64,000 nucleotides of DNA from contig JAIUNV010000003.1 of assembly GCA_020161435.1 (NCBI GenBank), positions 700,567 to 764,566 of the forward strand, written 5' to 3'. Positions 25,959 through 34,034 of the stretch are shown piece after piece. Under the pieces are notes generated by a model. That model had not been told where the DNA came from. It saw only the letters and a list, made by a program, of their open reading frames with translations, and made no database searches. Source of the DNA: Bacteroidota bacterium (lineage in GTDB: Bacteria > Bacteroidota > Bacteroidia > Chitinophagales > Chitinophagaceae). The position numbers and the translations under genes are program-made. How positions within the stretch are numbered: position 1 is the first letter of the stretch; each line of letters starts with the position of its first letter.

Positions 25959-27314
25959 ATGCGCCTGCTACCCAAGCATACCAACAACGAAATGAGGTGG
26001 TACCTCATCCTGTTTTTGCTGGCCGCATTGGGTGGGGCGGTACGCAAATGGGGCACCAGCAGCGGGGCCGTTTCCAATGTGATCCTGGGTCTGCAAATGA
26101 TTGTACCCTTTTTGATGGTGTATTTCCGCAGTCCCAACTGCTACACCCCATTCAGTCAGCACAAAATATTGCTGTTCTATTTTTTCTACATGGCCTTCCA
26201 TATCATTCACCCCCTGCAGCTCACGTTTATGCACGGTGTGTTTGGCATCTTGGTACATGGTGGTTTTTGGCTGGGCATCTTTTACTATTTCTCCAACCGG
26301 CACCTCTTCGATCCCCGGCAATACATGTATGTTTTTTTAATAGTGGCCATTATAGAAGTAGCGCTGGCCTTTGTTCAATATCAATTACCACCCAATCATA
26401 TCCTCAACAAATACGCCAGCGATTTGATTGAAGTGGCCACGGTGGGCGATCGGGTGCGGGTAACGGGCACCTTCAGCTTTCTCAGCGGCTACACGGCTTA
26501 TACCATGTTTTTTGCCCTCATGATTTGGGGCATGATTCGGATGCGTTTGCCCCAGTGGATGATTTTTACAGCCATCCCTGCCGGCCTTATTGCCACCTTC
26601 ATGACCGGCTCCCGAAGCGGACTGGTAATCTACTTTTTGTTTGTAGGAGGAATCCTATTTACCGAATACCCAGCGGGAAAAATCTTCGCTTTATTGGGAA
26701 GATTGATCATTCCCGCTATGATTTTTACGGCCGTCATTTTATTGTACAAGAAAATACCGGTATTCGAGCAGGCGGAAAAAGCGTACGACAATTTCATGGC
26801 AAGGGTAGAAGCCAACCAAAAATCGGGTGAACAAAATGCCCGGTTCACCACAGATTTATGGTACCTGCAAAACGGTCGATTTAAAAACCCGATCATAGGT
26901 GTTGGATTAGGAAGCACCTACCAAGGTGCCACCCAATTATTTGGCACCAGCAGATCTGTATTGGAGTTCGGCTACGTAGAAACAGAATTTACCCGCATTC
27001 TTTTGGAAGGCGGTGTTTTACTGCTGTTATTTAAACTCTCCCTTGGCCTCATTATGGCCCTCAATCTATCTTTTGGCGGTTTTATGCGCTGGGCAGTATG
27101 GCTGGTAGTGGCATTTGCGCAGCCCATCGTGTACAACCCGCACAATGCTGCCTTTTTATTACTCGGCATTATCCTCGTCGACAACATCATTTGGCGGCAA
27201 AAAATAGAACGCAAGCACCAATGGGAGCTTTACCAAAAAGCACGGCAAGGGGCAACCCAAACAGCCGCCACAGATACAGCACCACCACCCATTGCTATAG
27301 GCACAACTTCCTGA
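25959..27314 (+). CDS. O-antigen ligase / polymerase-like membrane protein (Wzy/WaaL type)
   Basis: 451 aa integral inner-membrane protein with about ten to twelve hydrophobic segments, for example WYLILFLLAALGGAV, HKILLFYFFYMAFHI and MYVFLIVAIIEVALAFV. A large periplasmic loop around residues 265-340 includes KNPIIGVGLGSTYQG, a Wzy_C/ligase-like NPxxGxG motif. The family either polymerises repeat units or ligates glycan to lipid A. Its presence beside a Wzt-type ABC exporter favours a ligase-like or terminal-polymerisation role, but the sequence cannot decide. The C-terminal 40 residues are hydrophilic and Ala/Thr-rich. Confidence 0.85.
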   Translation: MRLLPKHTNNEMRWYLILFLLAALGGAVRKWGTSSGAVSNVILGLQMIVPFLMVYFRSPNCYTPFSQHKILLFYFFYMAFHIIHPLQLTFMHGVFGILVHGGFWLGIFYYFSNRHLFDPRQYMYVFLIVAIIEVALAFVQYQLPPNHILNKYASDLIEVATVGDRVRVTGTFSFLSGYTAYTMFFALMIWGMIRMRLPQWMIFTAIPAGLIATFMTGSRSGLVIYFLFVGGILFTEYPAGKIFALLGRLIIPAMIFTAVILLYKKIPVFEQAEKAYDNFMARVEANQKSGEQNARFTTDLWYLQNGRFKNPIIGVGLGSTYQGATQLFGTSRSVLEFGYVETEFTRILLEGGVLLLLFKLSLGLIMALNLSFGGFMRWAVWLVVAFAQPIVYNPHNAAFLLLGIILVDNIIWRQKIERKHQWELYQKARQGATQTAATDTAPPPIAIGTTS

Positions 27315-27318
27315 TGTC

Positions 27319-28518
27319 GTGACACAACCTGCCGTTTTACTCACCCATCCGGGTACCCAATACAGCCACGCACTGGCCGCTCAACTGCACCGCCAAAGCA
27401 TGCTTTACCGCTTTGCCACCGGCATTGCTTTTGGCAAGAGGTATAGCTGGCTACCGAAAGCCCTGCAAAGCCGGTTACTGCCCACTGTACCCGATGCCCT
27501 CCTGCACCGCCAGTGGCGCACCGAATACCACAGCCTGCGCCAACTGCGCAAAGGCAGCGATGCCGAAAACATCCTCCACCAACGCAACCAACGCTTTCAA
27601 GAGCAACTGCCCGATGCCCTGCTGCAAGCCGCCGACTGCATCATTGGCTTTGATACCAGCTCCTGGATATTGGCTCAACGGGCTGCAAAATGGCGCAAAC
27701 CTTTTGTGCTCGATGCCAGCATTGCCCACCCACGCCTCAAAGAATCCATCTATACCCAACTGCGGGAGCAATACCCGCAATGGCAGCAGCAACTCATCCC
27801 CAAAAGCGAAGCCTTCCTGCAACTCGAACAAACCGAAATGCAACATGCTACCCACATAGTAGCAGCTACGTCTTTTACCAAAAACAGCTACATCGCCCAA
27901 GGCATTCCTGCCGATAAAATCAGCATCAATCCTTACGGCGTCAACCTCGGTTACTTCCACAGCAAATGGGATCAACCGGTAGCTGAAAAACAGAAAGTCA
28001 TTTTTGCCTTTCTCGGCAGCATCAATGCCCGCAAAGGCATCCCTTGGTTGCTGAAAATTTGGCCCGCCATTCATGCCCAATACCCGCAGGCTGAGCTGCA
28101 GCTGGCCGGCTATGGTCAATGGCCGGCACAACTGCCCCTGCCCAAGGGCGTTGTACTAAAAGGCCCCATTCATCCCGCCGACCGGCTCGCTTTTTTGCAG
28201 CAGGCCGATGTGTTTGTCTTCCCCAGCTTTTTTGAAGGTTTTGCACAAACCATCATCGAAGCCATGGCCTGTGGACTGCCTGTAATTACCACCACGCATA
28301 CCGTGGGGCCCGAAGTGATTGAAAACAACCAGCACGGATTTGTGCTCACACCCGGAGATGATGATGCGCTGACAAAAGCCATGATTCATTTTCTGGAACA
28401 GCCAGATACCATCCGCCCCATGGGCGAAGCGGCCCGCCGGCAGGTATTGCCCTACACCTGGCAGGCCTATGGCGATCGCTGGGCACACATCATTCACCAA
28501 CTGCTGCAGTCTTCATAA
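27319..28518 (+). CDS. Glycosyltransferase family 4
   Basis: 399 aa with GTG start at 27319. PAVLLTHPGTQYSHALAAQL opens the acceptor half; VIFAFLGSINARKGIPWLL and VFVFPSFFEGFAQTIIEAMA (EX7E) form the donor half. PVITTTHTVGPEVIENNQHG is characteristic of GT4 enzymes closing over the sugar nucleotide. It sits 4 bp downstream of the Wzy-like gene and 2 bp upstream of another GT4. Confidence 0.92.
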   Translation: MTQPAVLLTHPGTQYSHALAAQLHRQSMLYRFATGIAFGKRYSWLPKALQSRLLPTVPDALLHRQWRTEYHSLRQLRKGSDAENILHQRNQRFQEQLPDALLQAADCIIGFDTSSWILAQRAAKWRKPFVLDASIAHPRLKESIYTQLREQYPQWQQQLIPKSEAFLQLEQTEMQHATHIVAATSFTKNSYIAQGIPADKISINPYGVNLGYFHSKWDQPVAEKQKVIFAFLGSINARKGIPWLLKIWPAIHAQYPQAELQLAGYGQWPAQLPLPKGVVLKGPIHPADRLAFLQQADVFVFPSFFEGFAQTIIEAMACGLPVITTTHTVGPEVIENNQHGFVLTPGDDDALTKAMIHFLEQPDTIRPMGEAARRQVLPYTWQAYGDRWAHIIHQLLQSS

Positions 28519-28520
28519 CA

Positions 28521-29702
28521 ATGCGACCGTTCATTTTCATCCATACCCATCCCATCCAGTACTTTGCGCCGCTCTACCAATACCTGATCAGCAAAGGCAT
28601 GGCCTTGCAGGTATGGTACTGTGCTGCTGGCAGCCGCCCCGATGGCTACGATGCCGAATTCGGACAAGCCGTACAGTGGGACATACCGCTACTCGAAGGA
28701 TATTCGTATCGCATCTTTCCCAACAAAGCCAGCGCTGCACAGCAGGCCGCTAAAGGCTTTTCAGCCTTTCACAACCCCGCCATGCTGCAAGCCCTGCAGC
28801 AAGAACCACCCAGCATCGTAGTGGTGCATGGCTGGAACTACCGCACTTATGTACAACTGCTGCAACAGGCCAAACGATATGGGCATCAGCTGGCTTTCAG
28901 AGCAGAAACCAATGCCGCCATGGAAATGGCCCGCCCCCGCTGGCAACAACTGCTACGCAAATACATGTTGCGTTACTTGTTGCGCCACGTTGATTATTTC
29001 CTCTACATCGGCCAGCAAAGCAAACAGTTCTATACCCGGCTGGGCATACCACAGCAGCAACTGCATTGTACGCCCTATGCCGTCGACAATCAACGGTTTC
29101 AACATGCAGCACAACAACTGCACAAATCTGCAGTACGTGAGCAACTCCGATTGCCCGCCGAAGCCAGTATTTTTTTATGCTCGGGTAAATACATCGATAA
29201 AAAAAGACCGATGGATGTGCTCCGTGCTTTTGCACAGCTGCGGCATCCGCAGGCACATTTGCTGATGATGGGCGAAGGCGCCCTGCGGCCACAAATGGAA
29301 GCATTCATGCAAGCCGAAAACATCGCCCACTTGGTTACACTCACCGGCTTCATCAATCAAAAGGACGTTGCCAATTATTACGCCGCTGCCGATGCCTTCA
29401 TCATGAGCAGTGATTATGGCGAAACCTGGGGCCTCAGTGTCAACGAAGCCATGAACTTCGGCTTGCCCCTCATCCTCAGTCATCGGGTGGGCTGTGCCCC
29501 CGACCTACTGCTGCCCGGCCAAAACGGTTGGCAATATACTTGTGGAAATGTGGATGCCTTGCAGCAATGCATGCAAGCATTCCTCCATACCGATGCCGGT
29601 ACCCGTGCCGCCATGCAGGCACAATCTCTCCGGCGCATCAACCAATACAATTTCGCCGCCATCGAAGCCACCCTGCGCCAGCTGGCGGCAGACAGGCAAT
29701 AG
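28521..29702 (+). CDS. Glycosyltransferase family 4
   Basis: 393 aa. RPFIFIHTHPIQYFAPLYQY, with the family HTHPIQY motif, begins the N-terminal domain. FLCSGKYIDKKRPMDVLRA and ADAFIMSSDYGETWGLSVNE give the donor domain, where the E-T-W-G motif replaces the common E-G-F-G and is known from this subgroup. SVNEAMNFGLPLILSHRVGC completes it. It is the last gene of the long plus-strand series; a strong intrinsic terminator follows 27 bp after its stop. Confidence 0.92.
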   Translation: MRPFIFIHTHPIQYFAPLYQYLISKGMALQVWYCAAGSRPDGYDAEFGQAVQWDIPLLEGYSYRIFPNKASAAQQAAKGFSAFHNPAMLQALQQEPPSIVVVHGWNYRTYVQLLQQAKRYGHQLAFRAETNAAMEMARPRWQQLLRKYMLRYLLRHVDYFLYIGQQSKQFYTRLGIPQQQLHCTPYAVDNQRFQHAAQQLHKSAVREQLRLPAEASIFLCSGKYIDKKRPMDVLRAFAQLRHPQAHLLMMGEGALRPQMEAFMQAENIAHLVTLTGFINQKDVANYYAAADAFIMSSDYGETWGLSVNEAMNFGLPLILSHRVGCAPDLLLPGQNGWQYTCGNVDALQQCMQAFLHTDAGTRAAMQAQSLRRINQYNFAAIEATLRQLAADRQ

Positions 29703-29728
29703 CTCGTAGCCTTACTACAGCTTTTCTC

Positions 29729-29757
29729 GAAGGCCCCATCTTCACTGGCCTTCTTTT
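29729..29757 (+). terminator. Rho-independent terminator of the main polysaccharide operon
   Basis: Seven-base stem GAAGGCC / GGCCTTC (29729-29735 with 29747-29753), an 11-nt loop and then TTTT. It lies just after the last GT4 and before the convergent epimerase gene. The reverse strand lacks an equivalent T-run. Confidence 0.75.
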
Positions 29758-29879
29758 CCCAAATTAGTTTTGAAAGAATTGAAAAATGCTCCGACAACAG
29801 TCATTAGATTCCACACTACATCCCAGCGGTAAAAACTATCTGTAATTTCTTGGCGTTTTAGCGCCTTCGCATTGTGTCT

Positions 29880-30920
29880 TCAGCTCATCCGCTGCACTAT
29901 CTGCCGGAAACATTCTTCCAATGAAATCGTAATATCCCAACCGGGATAATGACTGCGAATTTTGCGCAGGTCGCTATAGTAACAAATGTGATCGCCTTCG
30001 CGGTGCTGCTCCAAATAGCGGTAGCGCATCGGCTTACCGGTAATATTGGCCACCAAATCAAAGGCTTCCAGAATGCTGCAGGTATTGGCCTTGCCACCAC
30101 CCAGGTTGTATACTTCACCGCTGCGGGGAGCGGCAATAAATGCTTCTATAAAAGCAGCCACATCGGCGCTGTGAATATTATCCCGTACCTGCTTGCCTTT
30201 GTAACCGTTAATATGGTATTCCCTGCCTTCCACATTGCAGCGTACCAAAAAACTGAGGAAGCCATGCAGCTCCACGCCGCTGTGGTTGGGCCCAGTGAGG
30301 CAGCCACCCCGCAGGCACACCGTAGGCATACCAAAATAGCGGCCATACTCCTGCACCAGCACATCGGCAGCTACTTTGCCGGCGCCAAACAAAGAGTGCT
30401 TGCATTGGTCGATGGATAAACTTTCCGGAATGCCATGAGCAAAAGCTGCATCGGCATAATCCCAACGGGTTTCGGTCTCTACCAGTGTAATATCATTGGG
30501 CCGGTCGCCATACACTTTGTTGGTGCTCATGTGTACGAAGGGCGCCTCGGGCACATGGCGACGGGCAGCTTCCAACAGGTTGAGCGTACCCACGGCATTG
30601 GTATCAAAATCGTCGAAAGGAATTTGTGCCGCTTTGTCGTGGCTGGGCTGTGCCGCAGCATGCACAATGGCATCAGGCTGTATAGAAGCGACCAGCGCAA
30701 CAAGCTCATCGCGGTGGCGGATGTCAATCTCGTGATGGGTAAAGCCCGGCAGCGTTTGCTGCAAGCGTTGCTGGTTCCAGCGGGTATCGCCTGCTGTGCC
30801 AAAAAACACAGCCCGCTGATTGTTGTCAATACCGTGTACTGCCCAACCTTTCCTGCCAAACCATTCGCATACTTCCGAACCTATCAATCCGGATGAGCCT
30901 GTAACCAGTATCTTTTTCAA
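29880..30920 (-). CDS. NAD-dependent epimerase, CDP-paratose 2-epimerase-like
   Basis: 346 aa from a TTG at 30920 that gives [20 protein letters not shown] with the NAD(P)-binding GxxGxx[13 protein letters not shown], in place of the usual short-chain SSxxVYG, is typical of CDP-paratose 2-epimerase (tyvelose branch) relatives; the SDR tyrosine is in this segment. [17 protein letters not shown] and [18 protein letters not shown] close the fold. The frame continues upstream to an ATG at 30980 without conserved sequence. It is the only sugar-nucleotide epimerase here and is transcribed against the main operon. Likely substrate: an NDP-3,6-dideoxyhexose or related sugar. Confidence 0.86.
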   Translation of the reverse strand: MKKILVTGSSGLIGSEVCEWFGRKGWAVHGIDNNQRAVFFGTAGDTRWNQQRLQQTLPGFTHHEIDIRHRDELVALVASIQPDAIVHAAAQPSHDKAAQIPFDDFDTNAVGTLNLLEAARRHVPEAPFVHMSTNKVYGDRPNDITLVETETRWDYADAAFAHGIPESLSIDQCKHSLFGAGKVAADVLVQEYGRYFGMPTVCLRGGCLTGPNHSGVELHGFLSFLVRCNVEGREYHINGYKGKQVRDNIHSADVAAFIEAFIAAPRSGEVYNLGGGKANTCSILEAFDLVANITGKPMRYRYLEQHREGDHICYYSDLRKIRSHYPGWDITISLEECFRQIVQRMS

Positions 30921-31010
30921 ACCAGGGATTTTTGACCTGCGGGCAAGATAAATCAATTGACAGCAACACCGGTATTTCAACAGGCCGTCATTAACTATCC
31001 ATTGGGGCGT

Positions 31011-31071
31011 GGGTCAAAATGTTGCACCTTCACCGCAGCGTGATTGACTAACATAGTACCGAATTTGACCC
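31011..31071. promoter_or_regulatory. Inverted repeat flanking the asparagine synthase-GT start
   Basis: GGGTCAAA at 31011-31018 and its exact complement TTTGACCC at 31064-31071, the latter ending at the base before the ATG of the fusion gene. The arms are 45 bp apart, within the divergent 151-bp space between two genes. It could be a pair of regulator half-sites; no known factor is recognised. Confidence 0.35.
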
Positions 31072-33969
31072 ATGTGCCGCATTGCCGGAATCATTGATTT
31101 TACACAACCAGAAAATTGCCACCGCATCACCGCCATGCGGGACAGTATGTTGCATGGCGGCCCAGATGATGCGGGCATTTTTCATGCCACTGCTTTGCCC
31201 CTCAGTTTTGGCGTTCGCCGGCTATCGCTGCTCGACCTCAGCCTGCAGGGTCACCAGCCCATGCAAACCGCCGATGGCCGCTACCACATTGCTTTCAATG
31301 GTGAGCTGTACAACTTTGCCGACATCCGCCGGCAACTACAGCAAGCCGGCCACCTTTTCCATTCGGGTACCGATACCGAAGTGGCCCTCAAAGCTTATGT
31401 GCAATGGGGGCTCGATTGCTTCCAACGCTTCAATGGGATGTTTGCCCTCGCTGTGTACGATGCAACGGCCAACACCCTCACGTTGGCCAGAGACCATGCC
31501 GGCATGAAGCCCCTTTATTATTATGTCAACGCCCAACAACGGCAGTGTTATTTCGGCTCAGAAGTACGCAGCTTTCATCAGGTAAGGCCCGGCTGGCCCG
31601 AAGACGAACACTGGCGCATCCGCTTTTTGGCCTATGGCCACATGCCCGAGCCCCACACCACCCTCAAAGACGTGTACAGCCTGCCCAAGGGCCATTACAT
31701 GCACATACAGCTGGATAGTTTTCAGCAGCATACACAGGCCTGGCACCAGCCGTATAACGGACCTGCATTGCTGCACGGAGCTGCTGCCAATGATGCCTTG
31801 CACCAAAGTATAGAAGCCGCCGTAAAAGACCACATGATAGCCGATGCCCCCATTGGGGTGTTTTTGAGTGGCGGCATCGATAGCTCCATCATTACCACCA
31901 TGGCTGCAAGGCACCATACGCAGCCCATTGTTACGCTGAGTCTCGATTTTGAAGACGCCAAATACTCAGAAAAAGAATACCAGCAAATCATAGCCCGCCA
32001 ATGTGGTACTACGCACCATGCGTTTACCATTGACCAAGCACAGTTTCAGGAGCAGCTGCCCGATATTTTGATGGCCCTCGACCAACCCAGCAACGATGGT
32101 ATCAATGCCTATTTCATTTGTAATTATGCCCGGCAGATTGGTTTGAAAGCAGTACTCAGCGGTATCGGCGGCGATGAACTCTTTGGCGGTTATCCCTCTT
32201 TTAAAAGGCAACGTTGGGTAAAACCCTTGCAAACACTGGGCCCACTCTTAGGGCTCGGCAACTGGTCGGCCAAAGACTGGATCAAACGCTTCTCGTATTT
32301 ACGCCATACATCCGATGCGGCGCAATACCTCTTTCACCGGGGATACTTCAACAGCAGCCAGATAAGCATGCTCACCGGCAGTAGCCTGCAGCAGGTAAAT
32401 GATGTGTTGCAACTGCAACAACCAGCTGCCATCCTGCGCCACAACAACCCCGCACAGGTGAGCAGCATGGAGCAACATTTTTACCTGCAAAACCAACTGC
32501 TCCGCGATACCGATGTCATGAGCATGTGGCACAGCGTAGAAGTCCGCATTCCATTTCTCGATAAGCGGGTGCTGCAAGTGTGTGAGCAAACAGACAACCA
32601 TACCCGATTCAATACCAGCCAACCGAAGCAGTGGCTGATACAAACCTTTGCCAACGACCTGCCCGAAGCTATTTGGAACCGCAAAAAAATGGGCTTCGCT
32701 TTTCCTTTTGGCAAATGGATGCAACCCCTGAGTGTACGGGGTGCCGTACATCCCGAGCTGCCGCATTTTGAAAAGCAATTCGAAAACGGCCATATGCAGT
32801 GGAGCCGTTACTGGGCCTACCTGCTCAGTACCAGATTGCCCATTCAAATTGGCAAGCCTAAGCAGCGCATGTTGTTTGCCAGCCTGCGTACATTTTCTGC
32901 CATGGGGGGTATCGAAAAATTCAACCGGGCCTATGCCCTTGCCTTGCAGCACAATGCGCTGCAGTACAACTGGCAGGTGGCACATACCTCACTGTACGAT
33001 GCACAACCCGATACCCGCTATTTTCCGGCGCAGGCATTCATGGGTTTTAGGCAGCACAAATGGGAGTTCGTATGGTATTTCCTCCGGCATCACCGCTACT
33101 TCGATACGCATATTCTGGGGCACATCAACCTCAGCATTTGTTTTGCCATTACCAAGTGGTTTAGCAATGCGCAGCGCATTATGCTTACCCATGGTATTGA
33201 AGTATGGAGCAAGCCTTCAACGCTGCAGCGGGTAGCACTGCATAGCTGCAGCAATATTTGGACCGTGAGTGCATTTAGTAAAACCAAGTTGAAGGAAATA
33301 AATGGTCCTTCATTGCCCGGGGTGCACATTTTTCACAATACACTCGATCCTTTTTTTGAGCAAGAAACAGCGCAGCTGGTTAAGGTTACCCTGCCAGCCC
33401 CGTTACCTGCGGGTTACCTGCTTACCATTGCCCGCCTGGCAGATTCCGAAGCTTACAAAGGATACGATAAAGTGATTGCTGTGCTACCCAAATTGCTACA
33501 ACAATACCCAAACATACAATACATATTGGGTGGCTCAGGCAGTAAACATGAATTGCAACGCATACAGCAGCTGATACAATCGCTGGGATTGGAAAAACAT
33601 GTAACCCTCACCGGATTTATTCCCGATGAAGCTTTACCTGCTTACTATCAACACGCTGCTGCATTTATTATGCCCAGCCGGAAAGAAGGGTTCGGGATTG
33701 TATTTGTAGAAGCTGCCTGGTGCGGCACAAGGGTGATAGCAGGCAATGCCGATGGCTCTCCGGAAGCATTGTTGCAAGGACAGCTCGGCCTGTTAGTAGA
33801 CCCCCAAAGTGAAGAAAGCATTTTGCAGGCCATTGAAACGGTGCTGCAGCAACCACCGATTTCTCAAGAGGTGCAACAGCAGCAGCGAAGGTTGGTGGCC
33901 ACCCATTTTTCGTTTGAGCATTTTCAGCAACATCAGGCACAATTACTGCAAGAGAAAGCCCAGACATAA
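31072..33969 (+). CDS. Asparagine synthase (glutamine-hydrolysing) - GT4 glycosyltransferase fusion
   Basis: 965 aa. Residues 1-about 590 are a complete AsnB-type amidotransferase: nucleophile C2 (MCRIAGIID), glutamine-site FNGELYN (75-81) and GTDTE (99-103), PP-loop SGGIDSS (266-272) and GIGGDELFGGY (364-374). From about residue 598 a complete GT4 follows: FASLRTFSAMGGIEKFNRA, LLTIARLADSEAYKGYDKV and FIMPSRKEGFGIVFVEAAW with E872 and E880 of EX7E. No stop or restart separates them. AsnB homologues in O-antigen loci amidate sugar carboxylates (WbpS-like); I infer amidation coupled to transfer. The next gene is another GT4 fusion. Confidence 0.93.
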   Translation: MCRIAGIIDFTQPENCHRITAMRDSMLHGGPDDAGIFHATALPLSFGVRRLSLLDLSLQGHQPMQTADGRYHIAFNGELYNFADIRRQLQQAGHLFHSGTDTEVALKAYVQWGLDCFQRFNGMFALAVYDATANTLTLARDHAGMKPLYYYVNAQQRQCYFGSEVRSFHQVRPGWPEDEHWRIRFLAYGHMPEPHTTLKDVYSLPKGHYMHIQLDSFQQHTQAWHQPYNGPALLHGAAANDALHQSIEAAVKDHMIADAPIGVFLSGGIDSSIITTMAARHHTQPIVTLSLDFEDAKYSEKEYQQIIARQCGTTHHAFTIDQAQFQEQLPDILMALDQPSNDGINAYFICNYARQIGLKAVLSGIGGDELFGGYPSFKRQRWVKPLQTLGPLLGLGNWSAKDWIKRFSYLRHTSDAAQYLFHRGYFNSSQISMLTGSSLQQVNDVLQLQQPAAILRHNNPAQVSSMEQHFYLQNQLLRDTDVMSMWHSVEVRIPFLDKRVLQVCEQTDNHTRFNTSQPKQWLIQTFANDLPEAIWNRKKMGFAFPFGKWMQPLSVRGAVHPELPHFEKQFENGHMQWSRYWAYLLSTRLPIQIGKPKQRMLFASLRTFSAMGGIEKFNRAYALALQHNALQYNWQVAHTSLYDAQPDTRYFPAQAFMGFRQHKWEFVWYFLRHHRYFDTHILGHINLSICFAITKWFSNAQRIMLTHGIEVWSKPSTLQRVALHSCSNIWTVSAFSKTKLKEINGPSLPGVHIFHNTLDPFFEQETAQLVKVTLPAPLPAGYLLTIARLADSEAYKGYDKVIAVLPKLLQQYPNIQYILGGSGSKHELQRIQQLIQSLGLEKHVTLTGFIPDEALPAYYQHAAAFIMPSRKEGFGIVFVEAAWCGTRVIAGNADGSPEALLQGQLGLLVDPQSEESILQAIETVLQQPPISQEVQQQQRRLVATHFSFEHFQQHQAQLLQEKAQT

Positions 33970-34034
33970 TAGCGACCTGTTACGGCTGAATGATTTTACT
34001 TCGTAGCGTTACTGCAGCTTATTAACTCCTATCC

